NCBI RefSeq assembly: GCF_005222705.1
Contig: NZ_STGF01000008.1
Coordinates: forward strand, 124,001 to 188,000
Length of the DNA stretch: 64,000 nt
Source of the DNA: Paenibacillus sp. SY21-1
Lineage (GTDB): Bacteria > Bacillota > Bacilli > Paenibacillales > Paenibacillaceae
Direction: 5' to 3'
The notes below the pieces were generated by a model. The model was given only the letters and a program-made list of their open reading frames with translations. It had not been told where the DNA came from and did not search any database. A program made the position numbers and the translations under genes. Of this stretch, positions 53,170-61,276 are shown one piece after another; positions within the stretch are counted from its first letter, which is position 1; each line of letters opens with the position of its first letter.

Positions 53170-55266
53170 ATGGATATGAATGCCTATCTATCGATGTTTA
53201 TCGATGAGTCGAATGATCACCTGCAATCGTTGAATGAGAATCTTCTACGGCTCGAGAGCGAGCCGGAGGAATTAAGCATCGTTCAATCAATCTTTCGTTC
53301 CGCCCATACGTTGAAAGGAATGTCGGCAACGATGGGATTTGAGGATCTGGCAGCTTTGACGCATGAGATGGAGAATGTGCTGGACCTCGTGCGCAACAGC
53401 AAGCTCAAGATGGACAGCTTTATTTTTGATACGCTATTCAAAGGTTTGGACGCGCTGGAAGCGATGGTGCAGGATATCGTAGGCGGCGGCACAGGCAAAG
53501 CCGATGTGACGACGATTGTTGCCTCGCTGCAAACGATTCTAAAAAGCGACTATAGCGCGGACAAGGCTGCGGACGCCGGCAAAGCTCCCGCTGCTGCGCC
53601 TGCCGTTGCGACAGGCGCCCCTTCAAGCATGCTGCTCGACGAATTTCAGTCTTCCGTACTGCAGCAATCGATCGAATCCGGATTACATGTCTTTCACGTC
53701 CAGGTAGCCATTCGCGAAAGCTGTCTACTGAAGGCGGTACGCGCCTACATGGTGTTTGAGGTGCTTGAGAAGGCCGGCGATGTGATTAAGTCCGATCCGT
53801 CGGTTCAAGATATCGAACAGGACAAATTCGATTTCCGTTTCTCCGTATTCATCGTATCCAATGTGGAGCATGAAGAGCTTCAGCAGCAAATCATGGGCAT
53901 TTCCGAAATTGAATCGGCTGTAGTTACGCCGCTGGATGCCGAATCGCTTGCCGTATTGAGCACATCGGAGGCTGCAGCCGCAGCCGAGACGCTTGAGGTG
54001 TCCAAGCAAGCGGAGGCCGTTGTGCTTGAAGCCGCCCCGCCTAAGCAAGAGCAGCAGTCAAGAGAAGCGGCGGCAGCTCCACGAAGCCAGAACGCGCCTG
54101 CGGCTGCAGCGGCTGCTTCACGGACGATTCGCGTCGATATCGAGCGCCTGGATGCGCTGATGAACCTGTTCAGCGAGCTGTTGATTGACCGTGTCCGATT
54201 GGAGCAGCTGTCTAGCGAAATCAAACGTAACGACTTGACGGAAACCGTTGAGCATATGAGCCGAGTTAGCTCCGATTTGCAAAATATCGTGCTCAAACTC
54301 CGGATGGTACCGGTCGATTCCGTATTCAATCGCTTTCCGCGGATGATCAGAGATTTGGCGAAATCGCTTGACAAAAAAATCGAGCTGATCATTACTGGCG
54401 CCGAAACAGAGTTGGATCGCACCGTAATCGACGAAATCGGCGATCCGCTCGTTCACTTGCTTCGCAACTCTGTAGACCACGGTCTTGAAACGATCGAGGA
54501 GCGGATTGCTGCCGGCAAGCCGGAGGTTGGAAAGATTTTCTTGCGGGCTTATCACTCCGGCAACCATGTGTTTATCGAGGTTGAGGAGGACGGACGCGGC
54601 ATCAACCAAGAGAAGGTGCTTAAAACCGCGATTAAAAATGGCGTCGTGACGGAGGAGCAGGCTAAGCTGCTAAGCAGCGACGAAATCAATAATTTGATTT
54701 TTGCAGCAGGCTTCAGCACGGCGGAGAAAATTTCCGATATTTCCGGGCGCGGGGTTGGTCTTGACGTCGTGAAATCGAAAATTACGGCGCTTGGCGGCAA
54801 TGTAACGCTGCATTCTTCCTTTGGACACGGCAGCAGATTTTCGGTTCAGCTTCCACTTACGCTATCGATTATTTCGGCGATGCTGATCAAGCTGGGCTCG
54901 GAAAAATACGCGATCCCGCTTTCATCCATTGTAGAGACTGGCGTCTTGAAACGGAGCAAGGTGCTGAACGTCCATGGCAACAAAATGATTGAGTTTAGAG
55001 ATTCGGTCATCCCGATCGTGTCGCTTAGCAAGGTAATGGAATCCCCGGACTTCGACGAGTCAGACGAGGAAGAAACGGAAATAGTCGTTATCCGCAAAGG
55101 CGATAAACTCGCTGCTGTGATGGTAGACGATTTTATCGGCCAAAGCGAAATCGTACTGAAATCGCTGGGCAAATATTTAACCAATATTGAAGCGATCTCT
55201 GGCGCTACGATTTTGGGCGATGGTTACGTTGCTTTAATTATTGATCCGAATGCACTCATTAAATAG
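53170..55266 (+). CDS. cheA: Chemotaxis histidine kinase CheA
   Basis: Sensor kinase that phosphorylates CheY and CheB. The 698-residue form starts at ATG 53170 (MDMNAYLSMFIDES) after CAGGAGGTG. Domain order: HPt with phosphorylated His46 in SAHTLKGMSATMGF; a P2 CheY/CheB-binding domain (about 165-265); an Ala/Glu-rich linker (about 275-315); P3 dimerisation (from about 317); P4 ATPase with the N-box HLLRNSVDHGLE, VEEDGRG and GRGVGLDVV; and the P5 CheW-like domain (about 565-698). All key residues are present. Confidence 0.98.
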   Translation: MDMNAYLSMFIDESNDHLQSLNENLLRLESEPEELSIVQSIFRSAHTLKGMSATMGFEDLAALTHEMENVLDLVRNSKLKMDSFIFDTLFKGLDALEAMVQDIVGGGTGKADVTTIVASLQTILKSDYSADKAADAGKAPAAAPAVATGAPSSMLLDEFQSSVLQQSIESGLHVFHVQVAIRESCLLKAVRAYMVFEVLEKAGDVIKSDPSVQDIEQDKFDFRFSVFIVSNVEHEELQQQIMGISEIESAVVTPLDAESLAVLSTSEAAAAAETLEVSKQAEAVVLEAAPPKQEQQSREAAAAPRSQNAPAAAAAASRTIRVDIERLDALMNLFSELLIDRVRLEQLSSEIKRNDLTETVEHMSRVSSDLQNIVLKLRMVPVDSVFNRFPRMIRDLAKSLDKKIELIITGAETELDRTVIDEIGDPLVHLLRNSVDHGLETIEERIAAGKPEVGKIFLRAYHSGNHVFIEVEEDGRGINQEKVLKTAIKNGVVTEEQAKLLSSDEINNLIFAAGFSTAEKISDISGRGVGLDVVKSKITALGGNVTLHSSFGHGSRFSVQLPLTLSIISAMLIKLGSEKYAIPLSSIVETGVLKRSKVLNVHGNKMIEFRDSVIPIVSLSKVMESPDFDESDEEETEIVVIRKGDKLAAVMVDDFIGQSEIVLKSLGKYLTNIEAISGATILGDGYVALIIDPNALIK

Positions 55267-55278
55267 GAGGTTTTCACG

Positions 55279-55740
55279 ATGGGAGAAGAGTTAAAGGTAA
55301 TCGTGTTCGCGCTTGGCAACGAAGAGTACGGCATTGAAGTCGACAAAGTAAGAACGATTGAAAGATTATCTCCGATTACTCGCGTACCAAAAACGGCTGC
55401 TTTCATTAAAGGAGTTATTAATTTGCGCGGGGTTGTCGTTCCTGTTCTCGACCTGCGCGGCAGATTTAATCTGCCGGAGACGGCGTCTACGGAAAACTCC
55501 AGAATCATCGTTGTGGCCGTTGGAGAGATTGAGGTAGGCTTTATTGTTGATTCGGCCAATGATGTCATTGATATCGATACGGACACCATTGAGCTGCCGC
55601 CGGAAATCGTTGGCGGCGTCAAGGCGAAATACTTGCGCGGCATTGCCAAATTGGGCGAGGGAAGGCTGCTGATCATGCTGAATTTGCCGGAAGTGCTTAA
55701 TAAAAGCGAAATCATCCAGCTCGAAAGCCTGGAGGTATAG
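55279..55740 (+). CDS. cheW: Chemotaxis adaptor protein CheW
   Basis: Adaptor that joins CheA to chemoreceptors at the membrane arrays. It has 153 residues. The CheW fold motifs EELKVIVFALGNEEYGIEVDKVRTIE (core VFALGNEEYGIEVDKV), GVINLRGVVVPVLDLRGRF and the receptor-binding region are visible. It starts at ATG 55279 after TAGGAGGTTTTC, 12 bases after cheA, and ends two bases before cheC, whose site lies within it. Confidence 0.97.
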   Translation: MGEELKVIVFALGNEEYGIEVDKVRTIERLSPITRVPKTAAFIKGVINLRGVVVPVLDLRGRFNLPETASTENSRIIVVAVGEIEVGFIVDSANDVIDIDTDTIELPPEIVGGVKAKYLRGIAKLGEGRLLIMLNLPEVLNKSEIIQLESLEV

Positions 55741-55742
55741 CA

Positions 55743-56363
55743 ATGAGCTTATTCAGCAAGTTCGAAGCGTTTGAGCTTGACGTATTAAAGGAAGTGGGCA
55801 ATATCGGGGCCGGCAACGCTGCCACCGCCCTCTCCCGCTTGCTCGACAAACCGGTCGACATGGCCGTTCCGAAGGTGAGCTTGCTCCCCTTTGAGGAAGT
55901 GGCCGATCGCGTCGGAGGCGCAGAGCAAATCGTTATTGCCGTTTTTCTGCGCGTGGAGGGCGAGGCGCCTGGCAACATGTTTTTTATTATCGAGGAGGAA
56001 GCGGCCAAACGGATCATGCGGCAAATGCTCTCTATCCCTCATGAGCAGGAAGAAGGATATTCGGAAATGGAGCTGTCGGCGTTATGCGAAATCGGCAATA
56101 TTTTGGCTGGCTCCTACTTATCCTCCCTTGCGGATTTCACACGTCTGTCGATGGCTCCTTCGGTCCCGGCTATTTCGGTCGACATGGCTGGCGCCATTCT
56201 AAGCTATGGTCTTATGCAATACGGAGAGATGGGCGATTCGGCCATGCTGATTGAAACGACCTTCCTTGAGGACCATCAGTCGCTCGAGGGGCATTTCTTC
56301 CTCATACCGGACCCGGATTCGTTTGAGAAAATATTCAGGGCATTGGGAGTCATAACCGAATGA
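55743..56363 (+). CDS. cheC: CheY-P phosphatase CheC
   Basis: Phosphatase of the adaptation system used in Bacillus-type chemotaxis; it works with CheD. It has 206 residues. Two pseudosymmetric catalytic motifs are seen: EVGNIGAGNAATALSRLL (E17 and N20) and EIGNILAGSYLSSLADF. The start ATG at 55743 lies just after the cheW stop with GGAGGT upstream. The gene overlaps cheD by four bases, in keeping with the CheC-CheD complex. Confidence 0.96.
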   Translation: MSLFSKFEAFELDVLKEVGNIGAGNAATALSRLLDKPVDMAVPKVSLLPFEEVADRVGGAEQIVIAVFLRVEGEAPGNMFFIIEEEAAKRIMRQMLSIPHEQEEGYSEMELSALCEIGNILAGSYLSSLADFTRLSMAPSVPAISVDMAGAILSYGLMQYGEMGDSAMLIETTFLEDHQSLEGHFFLIPDPDSFEKIFRALGVITE

Positions 56364-56854
56364 TACAACAAAACCTTATTAAGGTTGGTATGGCAGATCT
56401 AAATATCGCATTAAGCGGCGACTCGCTTAAAACTACCGGTCTTGGCTCTTGCGTAGGCGTAACCTTGTATGATCCGATGCGAAAAGTGGCAGGGATGGCT
56501 CATGTGATGCTGCCATCCTCCCAAATTGCAAGGGAAAATCAGGTTAATCTGGCCAAATATGCGGATACGGCCATCCCGGAGCTGCTTGACCGAATGCTGG
56601 CGGCCGGAGCGATGGTGGAACGCATGAAGGCTAAAATGGCCGGCGGAGCGCAAATGTTCGCAATGACCGGCCAAGGCGATTCCTTAAGAATCGGACCGCG
56701 CAACGTGGAATCCTGCATAGAAATGCTTGCCCGCTTCAGAATTCCGATTTTGGCGCAGGATACAGGCGGCAGCTACGGCCGCACCATTGAATTCAATAGC
56801 TTGACCGGCATGTTGTCGATAAGAAGCGTGCAGTTCGGTACAAAGGAGATTTAA
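56360..56854 (+). CDS. cheD: Chemoreceptor glutamine deamidase CheD
   Basis: Deamidase that converts receptor glutamines to glutamates and also binds CheC. It has 164 residues. The catalytic cysteine is C31 in GLGSCVGVTLYD and the histidine is H48 in GMAHVMLP, both at the usual positions. The ending GGSYGRTIEFNSLTGMLSIRS is conserved (core GGSYGRTIEF). The ATG overlaps cheC (ATGA). A small membrane protein gene begins 1 base after the stop. Confidence 0.97.
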   Translation: MIQQNLIKVGMADLNIALSGDSLKTTGLGSCVGVTLYDPMRKVAGMAHVMLPSSQIARENQVNLAKYADTAIPELLDRMLAAGAMVERMKAKMAGGAQMFAMTGQGDSLRIGPRNVESCIEMLARFRIPILAQDTGGSYGRTIEFNSLTGMLSIRSVQFGTKEI

Positions 56855-56855
56855 T

Positions 56856-57296
56856 ATGCTTGGAACTTGGCGATGGAACGTTGTGATAGGTATAGTAGGC
56901 TTCGTGCTGACGATCGCTTTTTCGTTCGCCAACAATCCACTCACCGTTGTGCTGCTAAGAAGCGTATATGCTTTCTTTTCGTGTTTCTTGCTTGCCTATG
57001 TTTTTCGATTTATCTGGAAGCAGATTTTGCAGCCGCCTGCTCTGGTAAGCGAGCTCGAGCCAAGCGATTCGGAAGCGGGCAAAGGCACGCAGCTGGACAT
57101 GAAGACGCCGGATGAGAGCGAAGACCTGAATGAGTTGCTGAAGGCGCAGCTGCAGGATGGAGCGGTTAACGCCGATGAGCGCAACAGCAAAGAAGAAGCG
57201 GGTTTTCGTCCCTTGAATCCTCCTCAATTGCTATCAACCAAAAATACAGAACCTGAGGAATTGGCCAAAGCCATTCGTCATCTGACAGGAGAGTGA
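56856..57296 (+). CDS. Uncharacterised two-helix membrane protein between cheD and sigD
   Basis: Not recognised as a named family. It has 146 residues. Two predicted membrane helices are at about 7-24 (WNVVIGIVGFVLTIAFSF) and 29-54 (TVVLLRSVYAFFSCFLLAYVF), placing both ends probably inside. The rest (about 58-146) is a polar, acidic cytoplasmic tail rich in Glu, Ser and Asp, with LNELLKAQLQDG and the C-terminal EELAKAIRHLTGE. The start ATG follows AAAGGAGAT and immediately follows cheD. B. subtilis has sigD directly after cheD, so this is an extra gene. Its role is unknown; position suggests a link to motility control. Confidence 0.75.
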   Translation: MLGTWRWNVVIGIVGFVLTIAFSFANNPLTVVLLRSVYAFFSCFLLAYVFRFIWKQILQPPALVSELEPSDSEAGKGTQLDMKTPDESEDLNELLKAQLQDGAVNADERNSKEEAGFRPLNPPQLLSTKNTEPEELAKAIRHLTGE

Positions 57297-57300
57297 GTCG

Positions 57301-58086
57301 ATGATTGAGCAGAAGACGCCACATTTGACAAACTTCCAGCAATGGCAAGCGTGGAAGGAGCATGGCGATATTGAAGCGAAAAAGCGGCTGATCGAGCAGT
57401 ACTTGCCGCTTGTCGATTATGTAACAAATCGTATGGCGATCGGCTTGCCGAAAAATGTCATCCGCGACGATTTGGCAAGCAACGGAGTCATGGGGCTGAT
57501 TGATGCAATCGAAAAATTCGATTATTGCCGCGGCCTGCAATTCGAAACCTATGCCTCTTGGCGTATTAGAGGAGCCATTATTGATGGGTTGAGGCAGGGA
57601 GATTGGGTTCCGCGCTCTGTTCGCGAAAAGGCCAAAAAGGTAGAGGAAGCCTACCAGCACTTGGAGCAAAAGTATTTGCGCACGGTAACGGATCAAGAGA
57701 TTAGCGAGTATTTGCAGGTGTCGGAAAAAGAGTTTTTGAATATGCTCCAGGACATAGCGGTCACGACCGTATGTTCCCTGGAGGACCCGATCCGCGATGA
57801 GGAATCGGAAACCAGAATGTCGTTGCTGGTCGATGACAAAGCAAAAAATCCCGATTATAAGGTGCACGAGTTTTATTTAAAAGAATCGATTATTAAAGGC
57901 ATCGAGAGACTGACGGAAAAGGAACGAACCGTTGTGTCGCTGTTTTATTATGAAGAGCTGTCACTAAGCGAAATTGCTGAAGTAATGTCGCTATCCCCTT
58001 CGCGAATTTCCCAGCTCCATTCCAAAGCGATTTTGCGCTTGCGTGGAGCATTGGCTAAGTATAAAGATCAATTGATGCAACAATAG
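57301..58086 (+). CDS. sigD: RNA polymerase sigma factor for flagellar genes, SigD (FliA)
   Basis: Sigma-28 family factor that directs transcription of late flagellar and chemotaxis genes and autolysins. It has 261 residues (254 in B. subtilis). Region 2 has EQYLPLVDYVTNRMAIGLPK and LASNGVMGLIDAIEKFDY, with YASWRIRGAIIDGLRQGDWVPRSVR (core WRIRGAIIDGLRQGDWVPRS) typical for sigma-28. Region 4 carries LTEKERTVVSLFYYEELSLSEIAEVMSLSPSRISQLHSKA. The ATG at 57301 follows GGAGAGTGAG. It probably recognises the promoters before ylqG and flgB. Confidence 0.98.
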   Translation: MIEQKTPHLTNFQQWQAWKEHGDIEAKKRLIEQYLPLVDYVTNRMAIGLPKNVIRDDLASNGVMGLIDAIEKFDYCRGLQFETYASWRIRGAIIDGLRQGDWVPRSVREKAKKVEEAYQHLEQKYLRTVTDQEISEYLQVSEKEFLNMLQDIAVTTVCSLEDPIRDEESETRMSLLVDDKAKNPDYKVHEFYLKESIIKGIERLTEKERTVVSLFYYEELSLSEIAEVMSLSPSRISQLHSKAILRLRGALAKYKDQLMQQ

Positions 58087-58150
58087 GTTTACTGCTTTAA
58101 TCCCGACATCTTTGCTGACTGCATGACGATAAGGTTTCGAAAGGAGGAGT

Positions 58151-59560
58151 ATGATGGACAGCCAACAACTAGATTCCTACATGCGCATCCAGACCTCGGC
58201 TGACAAATTGTCTGCGTTTTTAACCTTCAGCCGTATGGACGACGATTTTTCCTGTACGTCCAAGGAGCTGGAAATTTATGCGCGCAGCAAGGGTGTCACG
58301 TTCGGGCTGGATTCAGCTGTACTGGAGCAGATTGCCTTAAATCCGCTTGCCTATTACAAGGAGCAGACGATAATCGCCAAGGGCAGCGTTCCTGCCCCTG
58401 GCAAGGACGGTTATGTCAAGCTGGTTTACGACATGAGCGGTGAAAACAAGCAGCCGACGGAGCTCGATGACGGCACAGTGGATTTCAAGGAAGTCGTGAA
58501 GCTGAAAAACGTCAAGCGCGGCCAAATGATCGCGGAACGTTTTGCGCCCACGCTCGGCCCCGCCGGGACGACCATCGCGGGAGAGCTGATCCCGCCCAAG
58601 CTTGGCAAAACGGTCAGGTTCAAGGTTGGTAAAAACGTTGTCGTCAATGATGAGGAAACGGCCATGTACTCTGCCATCGATGGAATGATTTCGCTTACCG
58701 ACAAGGATAAAATCAATGTGTTTCCCGTCTATGAGGTGAACGGAGATGTCGATTACAGCATCGGGAATATTGATTTTGTAGGCACGGTCGTCATTCGCGG
58801 GAATGTGCTAAGCGGCTTCAGAGTACGTGCATCCGGCGATATTCGCATCATCGGCGGAGTGGAGGGAGCCGAAATCGAATCCGCTGGCTCCATTGAAATT
58901 ACCGGAGGCATACTGGCAGGCTCAAAGGGCTTTGTTAAGGCAGGCCGCAACGTGAAATGCACGTTTATTCAAGAGGGCAACGTAAGCGCCGGCGAGGATG
59001 TGCTGGTGTCCCAGAGCATTATGCACTCCCATGTGCGCGCAGGGCACAGCGTCATTTGCGCGGGAGCCAAGGGGCTCGTCGTTGGCGGCTTGATTCAAGC
59101 AGGCGAGCTTGTTGAAGCGCGGACTGTCGGCAATACGATGTCGACGGCAACGACGATCGAGGCGGGTGTTAAGCCGGAGCTGCGCAATGAGCTTGTTGAG
59201 CTGCGCGCGAAGCTGAGAGAGACGGCGGCAAACCTCGACAAAGCGGAAAAGGCGCTTGTTATCCTGGATCAGCTCGCCGCCGCGGGCCAATTGGCCCCTG
59301 ATCGACTGGCTATGCGGATCAAGCTGACAGCGACCAAGCGGCAATCGATTGTCGAACGCGATGAGTTCAGAAGCCGTTTGCTGGAAATTGAGAAGTCGCT
59401 GGAAGACAGCGACGTTTCCAAAATTGTCGTAAACGGAACCGTCTACGGCGGCACAAAAATTGTCATTGGCCGATATACCAGATTTGTTAAAGATTCCGCT
59501 CAGCGGATTATTTTTCGTTACTCGGAAGGCGATATCGTGATGAACCCGCATTTGGCGTAG
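58151..59560 (+). CDS. FapA/DUF342-family protein
   Basis: Protein of 469 residues in the DUF342 family. The Vibrio member FapA supports flagellar synthesis and is linked to sugar signalling, but function here is unknown. An N-terminal alpha/beta domain (about 1-150) precedes a right-handed beta-helix (about 160-340) with repeats such as GDVDYSIGNIDFVGTVVIRGNV, SGFRVRASGDIRIIGGVEGA and ESAGSIEITGGI. A coiled-coil region (about 340-420) and a final beta element follow. It lacks a signal peptide. The ATG at 58151 follows AAGGAGGAG; an adjacent ATG at 58154 is also possible. It comes 64 bases after sigD, so coexpression is likely. Confidence 0.85.
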   Translation: MMDSQQLDSYMRIQTSADKLSAFLTFSRMDDDFSCTSKELEIYARSKGVTFGLDSAVLEQIALNPLAYYKEQTIIAKGSVPAPGKDGYVKLVYDMSGENKQPTELDDGTVDFKEVVKLKNVKRGQMIAERFAPTLGPAGTTIAGELIPPKLGKTVRFKVGKNVVVNDEETAMYSAIDGMISLTDKDKINVFPVYEVNGDVDYSIGNIDFVGTVVIRGNVLSGFRVRASGDIRIIGGVEGAEIESAGSIEITGGILAGSKGFVKAGRNVKCTFIQEGNVSAGEDVLVSQSIMHSHVRAGHSVICAGAKGLVVGGLIQAGELVEARTVGNTMSTATTIEAGVKPELRNELVELRAKLRETAANLDKAEKALVILDQLAAAGQLAPDRLAMRIKLTATKRQSIVERDEFRSRLLEIEKSLEDSDVSKIVVNGTVYGGTKIVIGRYTRFVKDSAQRIIFRYSEGDIVMNPHLA

Positions 59561-59594
59561 CAAGTAAAGGCGACATTCCGAGGAGGGAACCCGT

Positions 59595-59921
59595 ATGACC
59601 TTTAAACCGCTTGATCTGCAAATGTCGGTCCCGCGCACGCAGGAGTTTAGCGGGCAGCATGGGCAGGCGCTTCATAAGCCGGTAGCGGATCAAACCATGC
59701 TTGCCGAGCAAGCTGCCAAACAGACGGAACAGCTAAGACGGCAGAACTCGGCCGTTGAACAGGCCTCCGGCCAGCAAATACGCGGGGATCAGGAGCGCAA
59801 TCAGGAGAAACAGGGCCGCTCTGGGGAAGCAAGGCAACATGCTCAGGAGGAGTCTGGGCAAAGTTCCGAGGCGGCTCCCGTTCACCCGTATAAAGGACAT
59901 CATTTGGACATTAAACTATAA
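59595..59921 (+). CDS. Uncharacterised Gln/Glu-rich small protein
   Basis: Not recognised. It has 108 residues, with a possibly conserved N-terminus (FKPLDLQMSVPRTQE) and a C-terminus HPYKGHHLDIKL separated by a Gln/Glu/Arg-rich helical stretch (residues 30-90) likely to be a coiled coil or disordered. No signal peptide or membrane helix. The start ATG at 59595 follows GAGGAGGG. It lies between the FapA-like gene and the swrB-like gene, all within the same 31-kb transcription direction. The strong ribosome site and frame preservation support a real gene; no function can be given. Confidence 0.75.
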   Translation: MTFKPLDLQMSVPRTQEFSGQHGQALHKPVADQTMLAEQAAKQTEQLRRQNSAVEQASGQQIRGDQERNQEKQGRSGEARQHAQEESGQSSEAAPVHPYKGHHLDIKL

Positions 59922-59956
59922 GCCGCTGCTTTTAGCGGAAGGGCAGGATGTAGACG

Positions 59957-60505
59957 ATGCAGCCTTATTTGATTTATATTTTACTGCTGGGCGCTGTAGT
60001 TTTTGTCGGGGCGCTTATCATGCCGCGCAAACCTCAGCAAGCCGCTATGCCCGAGCAGGCGGTTCAGAACATGGAAAATGCGCTGGACCAGTTTATGGAG
60101 AACATGGAGAAAGAGCACGAGGAGCTTATCGCGCTGATTGCCAAATCACAGCATGAGGCCAAAGTGGAGGCGGATCACAAGGAGCGCAGAATAAGCGAGC
60201 TTGAACGAAAATGCGAGGAGCTTGAGCGAAAGCTGGCTGAGCCTCCTGCCCAAGCTGCGGCGGATAGCGTCGTCCGGCAAGCCATGCCGCCTAAGCTTTC
60301 AAAAGAGGAGAATATAGCCCCCGCTATCATTCCTGCTCCCGCTCCTGAGCCGGCCATAACGATCCAGTCGCGTTATGCGGAATTGTTCAAACTCTACGAC
60401 CAGGGCAAATCGATAGAAATGATTTCAAAAAAGCTAGGCATGAATAAAGGCGAAGTGCAGTTGATTATGCAGCTAGCCAAGCAGGAGGCGGCCGCTAATG
60501 CTTAA
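59957..60505 (+). CDS. swrB: SwrB-like membrane protein (DUF6115 type)
   Basis: Resembles SwrB (YlxL) of B. subtilis, which activates the flagellar export apparatus and swarming. It has 182 residues. Topology matches: a short N-terminal membrane helix (PYLIYILLLGAVVFVGALI, residues 3-21), a cytoplasmic coiled coil (about 40-95), a Pro/Ala linker, and a C-terminal helix-turn-helix-like module YAELFKLYDQGKSIEMISKKLGMNKGEVQLIM, seen in part as SIEMISKKLGMNKGEVQLIM. In B. subtilis swrB lies between sigD and rpsB, as here. The symbol is assigned by position and topology, so it is tentative. Confidence 0.72.
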   Translation: MQPYLIYILLLGAVVFVGALIMPRKPQQAAMPEQAVQNMENALDQFMENMEKEHEELIALIAKSQHEAKVEADHKERRISELERKCEELERKLAEPPAQAAADSVVRQAMPPKLSKEENIAPAIIPAPAPEPAITIQSRYAELFKLYDQGKSIEMISKKLGMNKGEVQLIMQLAKQEAAANA

Positions 60506-61091
60506 AACGCGTTCCTTCCTTATGGGGCTGGGCCTTGGCGTTATTATCGGAGCGCTGCTGTTTCAGCTCATGCTCTCCAGAAGCGCCGTAGAGCTGGTTA
60601 TCGGGGAGCAGGCGGAGCCTGATCCGAATCCCGCGGCGAGCGCGCAAGCGGTCGTCCAACAACCAAGCCCTGAGGAAGACCTCTTGCCGGAGACGACCGA
60701 GGCGCCGGCTGCAGCAGCGCAAACGGAAGCTCCTCAAACGGAAGCTCCTCAGACGGAAGCTCCTCAGAAGCCTGCTGCAACGCCTGAGCCAAGCCAGTCG
60801 GCCCCGCCAGAGCAGACCTCAGCGACGGTAGAGCCGACCGCGGCTGCTTTTGTGCTGCGCATTAAGCCCGGCATGAACCTGACGGATACTGCCGAACTGC
60901 TCGCGGCAAGAGAGGTCGTTCCAAGCGGGCCCGCCTTTATCCAGCAAATGAACAAGCAACGAAAGGTAGTGCGGGCGGGCCTGTTTTTGTTCAAGCCCGA
61001 CATGACGGTGGAGGAAGCGATTCAAGTGGTAACGAGTCAGCCGCTTACACGGGAGCAGGCGGAATTGATTGCCGGCGGCCCCGTCGACTAG
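60498..61091 (+). CDS. Membrane-anchored MltG/YceG-like module
   Basis: Protein of 197 residues. The N-terminal membrane helix is at about 5-24 (SFLMGLGLGVIIGALLFQLM), followed by an Ala/Pro/Glu-rich region (about 35-113) with three QTEAP repeats. The C-terminal 75 residues resemble the LysM-like subdomain found at the N-terminus of MltG (YceG): FVLRIKPGMNLTDTAELL, VPSGPAFIQQMN, AGLFLFKPDMTVEEAIQVV. The catalytic glycosylase domain of MltG is absent. It overlaps the swrB-like gene by eight bases, behind CAGGAGG. A role near peptidoglycan is plausible but inferred. Confidence 0.75.
   Translation: MLKTRSFLMGLGLGVIIGALLFQLMLSRSAVELVIGEQAEPDPNPAASAQAVVQQPSPEEDLLPETTEAPAAAAQTEAPQTEAPQTEAPQKPAATPEPSQSAPPEQTSATVEPTAAAFVLRIKPGMNLTDTAELLAAREVVPSGPAFIQQMNKQRKVVRAGLFLFKPDMTVEEAIQVVTSQPLTREQAELIAGGPVD
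60720..60764 (+). repeat. Three 15-bp repeats encoding QTEAP
   Basis: Three near-identical 15-base units (CARACGGAAGCTCCT) in frame. They lie in the linker of the MltG-like protein. Such repeats arise by slippage and may vary in copy number. Confidence 0.85.
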
Positions 61092-61121
61092 CGGGAGCTT
61101 TCGACATTTTGCAATCGGCGG

Positions 61122-61150
61122 TTGCAGATGCTGCGCTTCTGTGATATATT
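61122..61150 (+). promoter_or_regulatory. Sigma-A promoter of rpsB
   Basis: A -35 TTGCAG (61122-61127), a 17-base spacer and an extended -10 TGATATATT (-10 TATATT at 61145-61150). It is 127 bases before rpsB, giving a leader of about 120 nucleotides. Confidence 0.75.
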
Positions 61151-61182
61151 AATTGACGGTGTTAAAAACGCACGCAGGTCAA

Positions 61183-61225
61183 TTTTGTCAAATGGTGCTT
61201 TCGCCCGGCGAAAGTTTTGATAAAA
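61183..61225 (+). promoter_or_regulatory. Hairpin in the rpsB leader
   Basis: An outer stem (61183-61192 with about 61215-61225) and a perfect inner CTTTCGC/GCGAAAG stem (61198-61204 with 61208-61214, loop CCG) stack around a five-base bulge. No T-run follows, so it does not look like a terminator. It could be an autoregulatory S2-binding element. Confidence 0.5.
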
Positions 61226-61276
61226 GATGCGACTGGCGGAGGGCACTAAAAAACCATAACAGGAGGTGTTGAAGAA

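Noticed and set aside
58090..58150. Possible sigma-D promoter before the FapA-like gene (CCCGACAT)
   Set aside because: The -10 has several mismatches and no TAAA-like -35 lies at the correct distance.
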